Origin: Janibacter sp. Soil728
GTDB lineage: Bacteria; Actinomycetota; Actinomycetes; Actinomycetales; Dermatophilaceae
Length of the DNA stretch: 64,000 nucleotides
NCBI RefSeq assembly: GCF_001428305.1
Contig: NZ_LMRZ01000005.1
Span: forward strand, 359,393-423,392
Direction: 5' to 3'
In this document: piece after piece, positions 53,579-61,989 of the stretch
Numbering within the stretch: position 1 is the first letter of the stretch
Layout of the letters: the number at the start of each line of letters is the position of its first letter
Made by a program: the position numbers and the translations under genes
The notes under the pieces: generated by a model
What the model was told of the DNA's origin: nothing
The model's input: the letters and a program-made list of their open reading frames with translations, nothing else
The model's database searches: none

Positions 53579-54796
53579 ATGGTAGGCGACGAGATCAGCA
53601 CCGCGAGGCATCGTCCGGGACGCATCCTGGGACTCGACCTGCTCCGGGCCGTCGCGGCATGGCTCGTCCTGCTCTCGCACGTCGCCTTCTGGACCGGGGC
53701 CGGGGCGCACGGCACGCTCGGTGGTCTGGCCGTTCGGGGAGAGCTGGGTGTGGCGGTCTTCTTCGCGCTCTCCGCCTTCCTGCTGTCCACCCCCTTCGTC
53801 CGTCGTGGGCTGGGCGGGCACGCGCTGTGGTCCACGGGCCGATATCTCGTGCGGCGCGCGGCGCGCATCCTCCCCGCGTACCTGGTGACGCTCGTCGCGG
53901 TCGTCGCCGTCGCCGCCGCCCTGGGTGGCGCGGCGGGCAGCGTGCTCGACCTGCCCACGGTGCTCGTGCACCTCGTGGTCGGCCAGGGGTTCAGCGGTCG
54001 CACCTTCCAGTCCTTCACCCAGACCTGGAGCCTGACCACAGAGATCACCTTCTACCTCCTCCTGCCTCTCATCGCGCTCGTCGTCGCCCCCCTCGTGCGC
54101 GCCGACTCCCCCGCCGCCCGGGCGCGGCGGATGCTCGTGCTGTGTGCCGTGATCGCCGTCGGTGGACTGTGCGTGCAGGCAGCCTCGGTCCTCGTGCCCG
54201 ACCCCCAGTGGGCCGGCGTGCTGGCCACGAGTGCTGCCGGGCACGCGGCGTGGTTCGCGATCGGCACGGCGACGGCGGTGCTGGTCGAGGCCGAGCGGGC
54301 CGACATCGAGGTGAGCCCGCGACCGATGCTGTCGGTCCTGCGCTCGAGCCCCGGGACACTCCTGCTGCTGGCCCTCGTCGTGTGGATCATCGCCTCGACC
54401 CCCGTTGCCGGTCCACGAGGCATCGAGGCCCCGACACCTGCTGAGGCATTGGCCGCCGAGCTGCTCTACGGGGTCGTCGCCGCCTGCCTGCTGCTCGCCG
54501 GGACCTCGCGCGGCCTCACCGAGTCCCTCACGTCCTCACCCTGGGCGGGTCTGCTGCGCTGGCTCGGCAACATCTCGTACGCCGTCTTCCTCTGGCACGT
54601 CCTCGTCCTGCAGGTGGTCTTCGCCATGCTGGACCTACGACTCTTCGCGGCGCCCTTCGCCCCGACACTGCTCCTCGTGACGGTCGTCAGCGTTGGCCTG
54701 GGGCACCTGTCGTGGACGCTGGTCGAGCGTCCGATCCTGGACCGCGCACACCGCGCCTCGGTCGCACCAGAGCCGCAACCAGCACCCCGAGGGTGA
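53579..54796 (+). CDS. Membrane acyltransferase (family 3, OafA-like)
   Basis: A 405-residue acyltransferase-3 protein with about ten membrane helices. LGLDLLRAVAAWLVLLSHVAFW carries the catalytic-type histidine, followed by GELGVAVFFALSAFLLSTPFVRR, RRAARILPAYLV and TQTWSLTTEITFYLLLPL; C-terminal ISYAVFLWHVLV holds a second conserved His. It likely O-acylates a cell-surface polysaccharide. The ATG at 53579 is preferred (leaderless box); an upstream ATG at 53537 overlaps hddA. Its last 110 bases overlap the end of the convergent aftD gene. Confidence 0.9.
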   Translation: MVGDEISTARHRPGRILGLDLLRAVAAWLVLLSHVAFWTGAGAHGTLGGLAVRGELGVAVFFALSAFLLSTPFVRRGLGGHALWSTGRYLVRRAARILPAYLVTLVAVVAVAAALGGAAGSVLDLPTVLVHLVVGQGFSGRTFQSFTQTWSLTTEITFYLLLPLIALVVAPLVRADSPAARARRMLVLCAVIAVGGLCVQAASVLVPDPQWAGVLATSAAGHAAWFAIGTATAVLVEAERADIEVSPRPMLSVLRSSPGTLLLLALVVWIIASTPVAGPRGIEAPTPAEALAAELLYGVVAACLLLAGTSRGLTESLTSSPWAGLLRWLGNISYAVFLWHVLVLQVVFAMLDLRLFAAPFAPTLLLVTVVSVGLGHLSWTLVERPILDRAHRASVAPEPQPAPRG

Positions 54797-57700
54797 GTGC
54801 CCCGAGCAGCTGCGAGACGAGCGAGCCGGCTGACTGACGCTCGGCCACTCCGAGCACGGCGAGCGCGACACCGGCTCCGGTCAGGACCAGGGCGACGGCC
54901 AGGGCGCGGCGGCGCAGCGGCACCAGGGCCCCGACGACGGAGGCCAGCATCCCCAGCGGGCCGGCCACCAGGAGGCCGACGACCGCGGCGGCAAGGGCTG
55001 GGGTGAGCACGACCAGAACGGCGGGTGCGCCGGGCCCTGCCCCCTCGGCCGACGCCGCACTGCCGTCCACGCTGTCATCGGCATGGTCATCCTCAGCACG
55101 GCTCTCGCCGTCCACTGCGTCCGTCGCGTCAGGGCCACGCGCTGCGGCGCGGCGCCGCACCACGATCTCGAGCAGCGCCCACAGGCACAGGAGCACGACG
55201 AGCGCTGCTCCACCGGCCAGCGCGAGTCGGTGCTGCTCGTTGGGCGCGAAGTCGACCACGACCCGGGACGTACTGCCCTCCGGGACGACGAAGGCCTGCC
55301 GCCACCCGTCCACGGTCACGGGCTCGAGCTGGCGCCCCTGATCGTCCGTGGCGCGCCACCCGGCATTGGCTCCCTGGCTCAGGGCCAGCACGGACCGCCC
55401 GCCGGGGCCGACGTCGAAGACCCACCGGCCGACGTGCTCACGGCGGCTGGTCACCGTGCGCTCCGGCGCGACCTGCGTGCGGGTCCACCCGGTCGGGACG
55501 AGCGAGACCGTCTCCGGCAGCAACCCGGGGACGGCGCGCGCGCTGACCTCACCGTCTCCCGCCGGGAGATCACCGCATGCCGTCGCCGGGACCGGCTCAC
55601 CGGCGATGAGGGCGCGACGTGAGGCGGTGAGGGACAGCCCGATCCGCCCGTCGTCCCGACCGACCGCGCCAGCCTCGCTGCAGGGCAGGGTGAGCGGACC
55701 TGTCGGCCCGGAGAGGCCGTCGAGGCTCACCTCGGGCGCTGACCACGAGGCCCGCCCCGCAGGCCGGGTGAAGGTCAGGGAGAGGGTCCGCGTGCGTTGC
55801 TCGGGGATCCGCAGGCTCGTCCCGGTCGGGAGCACGTAGCGCCCGGAGTCCGTCGCCACGGTCACCGACCCGGCAGGACGATCGAGCGTGAGGGTGCTGA
55901 CCTGCTTCTCGGCGCCGAAGTCGAGCGCGAGGGTGGGTTCGGCGGTGCGTGCGGACGGACGCCAGCGGGTCGCGGGATCCTTGTCGATCGCGGCGATCGG
56001 CCACGCCGTCAGCCCGTCGGCGGGCCGGGCGTCGTCGGGCAGGGTGCTGCCGCCAAGACTCCACGGCGCGGCGACCACCGCCTGACCGGACTCGTCCGCG
56101 CGGGCTCGGACCGTCGCGGACACCGTGGTCTGCGGCAGCGGCCCCACGCGCCGCACGAGGTCTGGCGGGTCCTCCCCCAGCTCGGGGTCCGCCGCGCCTC
56201 GGGGGTCCCTCGTGAGGAGGACCGGTCCGGGTCCCTCCGGGACGCTCAGGCCCGTCGACAGCCGTGGTCCGTCCTCCAGCTCGAGCTCACGCACCCCCAG
56301 GGGTTGCTGTGCGGTGCCGGCGAGGCCTGCGTCAGCCGTCAACGAGATGGTCAGTGTCCGGCGTTCCCGGCCGTCGAGCGGCACCCGCCAGGTCGTCGTC
56401 CCCCGCAGGCGGTGGCCCTCGCTCCCGTCGACCTCGACCCCGGCGATCCTGGCGATGTCCGCACCCCAGGCCTCGTGGAGCAGGAGCGCGTCCGGTCGGC
56501 TGCCGTCCGGCAGGTCCACGGTGACGGTCTGGGTGGGTGCCTCGTCGCCACTCAGCCAGGCAGTGCGTGAGTCACCGTCGACCATCGCGGCCGGTCCGTG
56601 GCCCGCCCCGCGCCAGTCGGCGGCGAAGGGGTCAGCAGCGCTGGAGCTGACGTGCAGCGCGTCGAGCCCCTCGTAGAACCGCGTCGTCCGCCCCACCGCG
56701 GTGCCTCCCGGGGCCAGATCGCGGGTCCCCACGACTCCTGGTCGCACGTCGTCAGCAGGCAGTGTCGGCCCGTGGCCGCGTGCCGGGGGGCGACCGGAGT
56801 TCAGTGCCTGCCACCGCAAGGTGTCGGACCGGACGTCAGCGTGTGCGCCGTCGGACGCCGTGGTCAGTGCGTCGGGGTCGAGCAGCCCCGCCGCGACGAG
56901 CGCGAACCAGGCCTCGGGCGCACCCGCCACGGAGACCGTGCTCGCGCTCGGCACGAGGGACGCCGGGGTTGCCGGCTCGTCCAGCCGCCACACGCTGATC
57001 CGCTCGGTGCCCTCCCCCACCGATCCGGCGAGGCTCACCCCGGGACTCGCGGAGAAGGTCGCTGCCACCTGCCGCGAGTCCACGGCACCGACATCCGGGT
57101 CGAGGCCTCCTCGGACGACGACCCGTGAGACGCCCAACCGCCGCAGGCCCTGGGCGAGCGTGGGCTGGCTGCGTCCGGTCGCGGTGAGATCGTCCACCCG
57201 GTCGAGGATGCGGGTCGCGCCGGGGTGTCCCAAGGGCGCGGCCGCCCGGACGAGCACCGGCGAGCTGGCGAGCGCCGTCAGGGGCTCGTCGGTGAGCCGA
57301 CCCCACGTGAAGTCCGCACTGCGCGCGCCCGGCAGGACGAGCGTGGTCCCCCCGTCGGTCGCGGCCATCGAGTCGATGTCGGCGGCGATGTCCTGCCACG
57401 CGGTCGGCACCCCGTCCGCGGCCCAGGCATCGCCCACCCGTGATGCCCACAACGGAGCCAGCGAGCCGACGAGGGCCAGCACCGTCCCGACGACGACCAC
57501 CTGACGCACGAGTGCCCCGGCACCACGCTCGACCCGGGTGGCCCAGTGCGCGAGCAGTCCGACGCCGATCGCCACGGGCAGCCGGATCAGCACATCCGCC
57601 TTGTGGACATTGCGGAAGGGAGCGAGGGACCCGTCGAGCCAGCCCTGGACCGTCGTCGACAGGGGGCCGGAAGCCGACCCGGAGCGGCCCACCGCCATGA

Positions 57701-58763
57701 CGACGACCCCGACGAGGACGAGCGTGAGCGCCCACCGGGTGAGGTGGCGACCGGCCACGGACGCAGCCTCCCCCCCGGCGTCGTCGTGACCCGAGCGGCG
57801 ACGGACGAGACCGGCGAGCCCGAGGCCCGCCACCGTCGTCGTCGCGATGATCCCGGTCACCGACTGGGCCAGCAGCCAGCCGCTCTGCCAGGTCGGGTGA
57901 TCGCCCCCCGTGAGGATGTAGGCGATCCAGTGGTTGGCGCCCCGCAGCACATTGGTGACGGACGCGACCGCGGTCGTCGTCGAGGCGAGCTCGATGTGGT
58001 CGAGGAAGGGGTACGAGTAGCGGCCGAGGACCACGAGCGGACCGAGCCACCACGCGGAGCCGAGGGCTGCTCCCCCGCACCACCAGAGCAGTGCGCGCCA
58101 GCGGCGTCGCCCGCCCGGCGCCAGCACGATCCACGCGGCCGCAGGGACCAGGGCCACCAGCGAGACGGTGGCGTTGACACCGCCGAGGCACGCGGTCAGC
58201 AGACCGGTCCCCACCGCCATGCGCCGACGGGTCGCGGGCAGGGCACCGGGGGCCACCCCCTTCGCGGCGAGCAGGACCAACCACGGGGCGAGCGCCTGGG
58301 GCCACACCTCCACCGAGATCTCGGACAGCACGGTGAGCACCCGAGGCGACAACGCGAAGGCCGCGCCGACGACCAGTGCCGGGATCGTGGGCAGTCCGCC
58401 CACGCGTCGAGCCAACAGCTCCGCACCCACGAAGGAGACGACGAGGATGAGCGTCCACCACACCCGCTGGGTCACCCAGCCGGGGGCTCCGACAGCATCT
58501 CCCGCCAGGAAGACCGGGCCCATCGGCCAGAGGTACCCGTAGGCCTGGTTCTGCAGCTCTCCGATGCCGGTGTGGTCGTTCCACGCCCACAGGGCCCGTC
58601 CCAGGTAACGGCCCGGGGAGATGACGAGGTCGCTCTTGGTGTCGGGTTCGAGCATGCCCGGGGCCACCAGCCAGGGGATCACCGCGACGAGCAGGACCGC
58701 GACGATCCGCTGCAGGCGCGCCCTGGCGACGTCGACGACGCTCGGGTCGCTCCCTTCGGTCAT
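54687..58763 (-). CDS. AftD-like arabinofuranosyltransferase (DUF3367 family)
   Basis: A 1358-residue protein. Residues ~20-460 are a multi-span GT-C type membrane domain (about eleven segments; EPDTKSDLVISPGRYLGRALWAWN in the first outer loop). Residues ~460-1220 are extracytoplasmic and include two discoidin/F5-8-like carbohydrate-binding stretches (VDGDSRTAWLSGDEAP and IDKDPATRWRPSAR). Residues ~1225-1355 add more membrane helices. Size and domain order match mycobacterial AftD, an alpha-(1,3)-arabinofuranosyltransferase. The donor and acceptor in this organism are unknown. Start overlaps the upstream methyltransferase stop; the last 36 codons overlap the acyltransferase gene. Confidence 0.88.
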   Translation of the reverse strand: MTEGSDPSVVDVARARLQRIVAVLLVAVIPWLVAPGMLEPDTKSDLVISPGRYLGRALWAWNDHTGIGELQNQAYGYLWPMGPVFLAGDAVGAPGWVTQRVWWTLILVVSFVGAELLARRVGGLPTIPALVVGAAFALSPRVLTVLSEISVEVWPQALAPWLVLLAAKGVAPGALPATRRRMAVGTGLLTACLGGVNATVSLVALVPAAAWIVLAPGGRRRWRALLWWCGGAALGSAWWLGPLVVLGRYSYPFLDHIELASTTTAVASVTNVLRGANHWIAYILTGGDHPTWQSGWLLAQSVTGIIATTTVAGLGLAGLVRRRSGHDDAGGEAASVAGRHLTRWALTLVLVGVVVMAVGRSGSASGPLSTTVQGWLDGSLAPFRNVHKADVLIRLPVAIGVGLLAHWATRVERGAGALVRQVVVVGTVLALVGSLAPLWASRVGDAWAADGVPTAWQDIAADIDSMAATDGGTTLVLPGARSADFTWGRLTDEPLTALASSPVLVRAAAPLGHPGATRILDRVDDLTATGRSQPTLAQGLRRLGVSRVVVRGGLDPDVGAVDSRQVAATFSASPGVSLAGSVGEGTERISVWRLDEPATPASLVPSASTVSVAGAPEAWFALVAAGLLDPDALTTASDGAHADVRSDTLRWQALNSGRPPARGHGPTLPADDVRPGVVGTRDLAPGGTAVGRTTRFYEGLDALHVSSSAADPFAADWRGAGHGPAAMVDGDSRTAWLSGDEAPTQTVTVDLPDGSRPDALLLHEAWGADIARIAGVEVDGSEGHRLRGTTTWRVPLDGRERRTLTISLTADAGLAGTAQQPLGVRELELEDGPRLSTGLSVPEGPGPVLLTRDPRGAADPELGEDPPDLVRRVGPLPQTTVSATVRARADESGQAVVAAPWSLGGSTLPDDARPADGLTAWPIAAIDKDPATRWRPSARTAEPTLALDFGAEKQVSTLTLDRPAGSVTVATDSGRYVLPTGTSLRIPEQRTRTLSLTFTRPAGRASWSAPEVSLDGLSGPTGPLTLPCSEAGAVGRDDGRIGLSLTASRRALIAGEPVPATACGDLPAGDGEVSARAVPGLLPETVSLVPTGWTRTQVAPERTVTSRREHVGRWVFDVGPGGRSVLALSQGANAGWRATDDQGRQLEPVTVDGWRQAFVVPEGSTSRVVVDFAPNEQHRLALAGGAALVVLLCLWALLEIVVRRRAAARGPDATDAVDGESRAEDDHADDSVDGSAASAEGAGPGAPAVLVVLTPALAAAVVGLLVAGPLGMLASVVGALVPLRRRALAVALVLTGAGVALAVLGVAERQSAGSLVSQLLGALTLGVLVAALVRPRRGVRGPGSDARPASTTGAPGQR

Positions 58764-59482
58764 CGGCGACGCAGGATGAGCAGCAGGTTCCAGGTGATGA
58801 CCTCACGCACGCCGGGCAGCCGCAGGACGTGTGCCGCCACGTCCGGCAGATAGCGCGGGCGGGCGGCGAGCACGTCGGCATCCGCCCCGTGCGCCCAGTC
58901 CAGCCCCTGCCGCACGCTCACCCGGTGCAAGGTCTCTCCGACCCGGTTCTTGGGCGGGTGACCGTGCTTGCGCTCGTAGCGCGCGATCGCTCGCTGACCG
59001 CCCAGCCAGTGCCACGGTGAGGTCTCGTGACCACCCCAGGGCGAGAGCCAGTTGGTGTAGGACAGGAAGACCAACCCGCCGGGTCGCGTCACCCGCAAGA
59101 GCTCGTCGGCCACGGCCTCCGGGTCGGGGACGTGCTCCCACATGTTGCTGGAGAAGACGATGTCCACGCTGCCGTCGGCGACCGGTAGGCGGAGGGCATC
59201 GCCCACCACTCCCCCGTCGCGGACGGACGCGACGCTGGCGTCGTGGTCGACGGGGACGTAGTGGGCGCCTGCGGCGCGGAAGGCCCGAGCGAACTCGCTG
59301 GGTCCCGCCCCCACATCGAGGACGGTGCGCCCCTCGAGGGAGGTGTGCTCCCGCAGGAGGGCGATCGAGTCCCCGGCCAGCTCGGAGTAGAAGCGGTGCG
59401 GGTCGCTCTGCTCCACCAGGAAGGAGCGGAAGAGGCGCACCGAGCGGCGCACGCCGCGAGGCATCGGCTCACTGGAGGTCAT
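58760..59482 (-). CDS. Class I SAM-dependent methyltransferase next to aftD
   Basis: A 240-residue methyltransferase with motif I LDVGAGPSEFARAFR near residue 58, VPVDHD, and SVDIVFSSNMWEHVPDPEAVADELLRVTRPGG. The WLSPWGGHETSPWHWLGG stretch is characteristic of a subgroup that sits beside AftD homologues. ATG at 59482 is seven bases from a GGAGG site; a GTG at 59488 is too close to it. Four-base overlap with aftD implies coupled translation and a possible role in modifying the same glycan or its lipid carrier (inference). Confidence 0.87.
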   Translation of the reverse strand: MTSSEPMPRGVRRSVRLFRSFLVEQSDPHRFYSELAGDSIALLREHTSLEGRTVLDVGAGPSEFARAFRAAGAHYVPVDHDASVASVRDGGVVGDALRLPVADGSVDIVFSSNMWEHVPDPEAVADELLRVTRPGGLVFLSYTNWLSPWGGHETSPWHWLGGQRAIARYERKHGHPPKNRVGETLHRVSVRQGLDWAHGADADVLAARPRYLPDVAAHVLRLPGVREVITWNLLLILRRR

Positions 59483-59495
59483 CGGCACGCCTCCA

Positions 59496-60368
59496 TCATG
59501 GACGACGCGCGATCAGCTGGATGGTCGGGCGGCTGCGCGGCGAGACCAGACGCTGCCCGACGACGAGGGGAACGCTGGCGACCGCGGCCGCGAGGACCGA
59601 CCGGGAACCGAGGACACCGCGAGGTCGCGGGCCGGGACGCACCGCCCTCGCGAGGCTGGCCGCATCGACGCTCAGGCTGTCGAGGAGCAGCCGGCGGACC
59701 CGGATGTCGACGAAGCCGGCCTTCGCGGCGGCGCGGGCCAGCGAGTCGGCCGAGAAGAATCGGATGTGGGTCGGGTCCTCGAGCATCCACCAGGCGGCCC
59801 CGTAGCGCTCGACCCCGGAGCTGTCGCCGGCCGGCGTGATGAAGCTGGCCCGGCCCCCGGGGCGCAGCAGCTCCCAGGACGAGCGCAGCGCGATGTGCGG
59901 GTCGGTGACGTGCTCGAGGACGTGGATGCCGTAGACGAGATCCTGCTCGCCCGGAAGTCTCGAGGCGTCCTCGATCCCCCCGACCCGCAGGTCGCCGCGG
60001 GCCCGCACGACCTCGTCGACACCGACACCGAGCTGGTCGGGATCGACGCCGGCGACCTCGGCACCGTCGTCGAGGAAGCGCCGCAGCATCGACCCGGACC
60101 CGTAGCCGACCTCGAAGACCCGCGACGGCACACCATCACGCACCAGCTCCCGATAGGTCAGGTCGAGCCGGATGCGGTCCAGGGTCGGCTCGCCGCCATA
60201 GGCCAGGTCACGGTGGTCGGCGGGGCACCGCTCCAGGTCACGCCGCAGGTGCCCGCAGCGCTCGCACTGCTCCACCACGCACCCCCCGCGGATCGCGTAC
60301 CCGCGCACGACGGCATCGCACACCTCACAGCCGACGTGGCCACTCTCACCTACCGTTGGGTAACTCAC
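59496..60368 (-). CDS. Methyltransferase with N-terminal zinc ribbon
   Basis: A 290-residue protein. An N-terminal Cys cluster (CEVCD near residue 14 and CERCGH near residue 35) resembles the zinc ribbon of SAM methyltransferases acting on sugars (as in TylF/NovU C-methyltransferase relatives). The Rossmann part has VFEVGYGSGSMLRRFLDDGAEVAGVDPD and YGIHVLEHVTDP. GTG at 60368 lies six bases after TAGGCT (60380-60375), no ribosome site, so leaderless. Thirteen bases before the next methyltransferase on the same strand. Target unknown; sugar methylation is inference. Confidence 0.85.
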   Translation of the reverse strand: MSYPTVGESGHVGCEVCDAVVRGYAIRGGCVVEQCERCGHLRRDLERCPADHRDLAYGGEPTLDRIRLDLTYRELVRDGVPSRVFEVGYGSGSMLRRFLDDGAEVAGVDPDQLGVGVDEVVRARGDLRVGGIEDASRLPGEQDLVYGIHVLEHVTDPHIALRSSWELLRPGGRASFITPAGDSSGVERYGAAWWMLEDPTHIRFFSADSLARAAAKAGFVDIRVRRLLLDSLSVDAASLARAVRPGPRPRGVLGSRSVLAAAVASVPLVVGQRLVSPRSRPTIQLIARRP

Positions 60369-60423
60369 AGCGTTAGCCTATCCGTCGGTGCCGCGACAGC
60401 CGTGACGCCGACAAGGAGTGACG
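60369..60423. promoter_or_regulatory. Divergent region methyltransferase / GT4 gene
   Basis: TAGGCT on the minus strand (60380-60375) is the leaderless -10 of the methyltransferase gene. The plus-strand GT4 gene has an AAGGAG ribosome site at 60413-60418. A plus-strand promoter was not recognised in these 55 bases and may lie within the methyltransferase coding region. Confidence 0.4.
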
Positions 60424-61662
60424 ATGACGCCGACCACGGCAGCCCCGAAGGAACGACTTCGGGTCCTCTACCTCTCGTGGCGCGACCGGGAGAATCCCGA
60501 GGCCGGAGGGGCAGAGACCTTCACCGAGCGGACCTCCGAGGTCCTGACGCAGGCCGGGCACGAGGTGACGATCTTCACCGCGTCCTTCCCCGGCGCCAGC
60601 CCGCGCACCCAGCACGGAGACGTGTCCGTCGTGCGCCGCGGCTCGAAGTTCAGCGTCTACCTCCACGGCATGTGGCACGTCCTGCGGCACGGCCGCAGCT
60701 ACGACGTCATCCTCGACGTGCAGAACGGCGTGCCCTTCTGGGCGCCCCTCGTGGCCAGGGTGCCGGTCATCAACATCGTCCACCACGTCCACCGCGACCA
60801 GTGGGGTGCCGTCTTCGGCCCCAAGATCGCCCGCCTGGGCTGGCTCCTGGAGTCCAAGGTCGCACCGCGGGTCTACCGCGGCAGCCGGTACGTCACCGTC
60901 TCGAAGTCCACGCGCGCCGAGCTCGAGGAGCTGGGAGTCGACCCCCAGCGCGTCGACCTCGTCTACTCGGGCAATGACCGTCCCGCCGATCTCGATCGTT
61001 ATGCCCGTCTGGAGCGCACCGAGACCCCGACCATGCTCTTCCTGGGGCGGCTCGTCCCCCACAAGCACGTCGAGCAGGCCGTCGACATCCTGGCCTCCCG
61101 CGCTCAGACCCACCCTGATCTGGAGCTGCACGTCGTCGGTGGCGGCTACTGGGAGGCAGCGATCGCCGACCACGCGCGCGCCCTCGGGGTCTCCGACCGC
61201 GTGCACCTGCACGGCTTCGTCGAGGAGTCGCACAAGCACGAGCTGCTCGCTCGGGCGTGGGTCGTCGTCATGCCCTCGCACAAGGAGGGCTGGGGGCTGA
61301 CCATCGTCGAGGCCGGCCTGCACGCCACCCCCGCGGTCGCCTACAGCTTCGCCGGCGGCCCCAGCGAGTCGATCGTCCATGGACGCACCGGCCTGCTCGC
61401 CGACTCCGTCAGCGAGTTCGAGGAGCACGTCATCACCCTCGTCGACGAGGCCGCCCTGCGCCGCGACCTCGGCCGCACCGCCCGGCTGTACGCGAGCTCC
61501 TTCGACTGGGTCCGCGCCGGCCACCGCCTGGAGTCGGTGATCCGTTCCGTCCTCGGCCTCAGCGATCGCTACCGCGACGACGTCATCGACCTCGACGCGC
61601 TCATCGCCCACCGCACGGTCGAGGAGTCGCCCGTCGACGAGCTGGCGGCCGTGGCCTCCTGA
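60424..61662 (+). CDS. Glycosyltransferase family 4
   Basis: A 412-residue GT-B retaining glycosyltransferase. The N-terminal domain begins RVLYLSWRDRENPEAGGAE with the donor-side glycine loop, the linker is VSKSTRAELEELGV, and the C-terminal domain carries the nucleotide-sugar motif MPSHKEGWGLTIVEAGLHATP (E-x7-E) followed by FAGGPSESIVHGRTGLL. It would add a sugar from a nucleotide donor on the cytoplasmic face. ATG at 60424 is five bases from AAGGAG. A strong hairpin follows. Confidence 0.9.
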   Translation: MTPTTAAPKERLRVLYLSWRDRENPEAGGAETFTERTSEVLTQAGHEVTIFTASFPGASPRTQHGDVSVVRRGSKFSVYLHGMWHVLRHGRSYDVILDVQNGVPFWAPLVARVPVINIVHHVHRDQWGAVFGPKIARLGWLLESKVAPRVYRGSRYVTVSKSTRAELEELGVDPQRVDLVYSGNDRPADLDRYARLERTETPTMLFLGRLVPHKHVEQAVDILASRAQTHPDLELHVVGGGYWEAAIADHARALGVSDRVHLHGFVEESHKHELLARAWVVVMPSHKEGWGLTIVEAGLHATPAVAYSFAGGPSESIVHGRTGLLADSVSEFEEHVITLVDEAALRRDLGRTARLYASSFDWVRAGHRLESVIRSVLGLSDRYRDDVIDLDALIAHRTVEESPVDELAAVAS

Positions 61663-61685
61663 CCGGTCACCACACCGCACCACGC

Positions 61686-61725
61686 CGAAGGGGGCGTCCG
61701 CTCAGCTGAGCGGACGCCCCCTTCG
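61686..61725. terminator. 40-base palindromic terminator
   Basis: A perfect palindrome from 61686 to 61725 with no separate loop bases; the outer ends are CGAAGGGGGC and its complement. It lies between the convergent GT4 gene and the small DUF2613-like gene. Confidence 0.85.
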
Positions 61726-61743
61726 CGTGGGGTGTGGGGCAGG

Positions 61744-61899
61744 TCAGCTGTTGTAGTTGATGACCTGGTCGTTGGTCTGCGGCATCGAGGCACTGCTCTG
61801 CACCTGGACGATGCCGAAGATCGCGAGGGCGGCCAAGAGCGCGCCGACGACGGTGCCGCCCACGTTGTAGGCGATCTTCTTCGAGGCGTCGTTGTTCAC
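61744..61899 (-). CDS. Small membrane protein, DUF2613-like
   Basis: A 51-residue protein: a short basic start (NNDASKKIAYNVGG), one membrane helix (about residues 13-32, VVGALLAALAIFGIVQVQ) and a polar tail ending MPQTNDQVINYNS. The GTG at 61899 has a GGAGG site seven bases upstream. Length, layout and location in an aftD neighbourhood match the DUF2613 small secreted/membrane protein encoded beside aftD in Mycobacterium (Rv0236A). The family assignment is by eye. Function unknown; it could be an accessory subunit of the AftD-like enzymes. Confidence 0.75.
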   Translation of the reverse strand: MNNDASKKIAYNVGGTVVGALLAALAIFGIVQVQSSASMPQTNDQVINYNS

Positions 61900-61989
61900 T
61901 GGTGGTCCTCCATGGTGCGGATACGAATCGTGCCCACTGTATACCGGCCGGTCACTTGCCGCGACCCCGTCCGGGGTGTCGCCCTCGTC

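Noticed and set aside
52492-54444. 650-codon plus-strand frame across hddA and the acyltransferase gene
   Set aside because: Low-complexity composition, crosses the divergent promoter, and lies antisense or out of frame to two clear genes.
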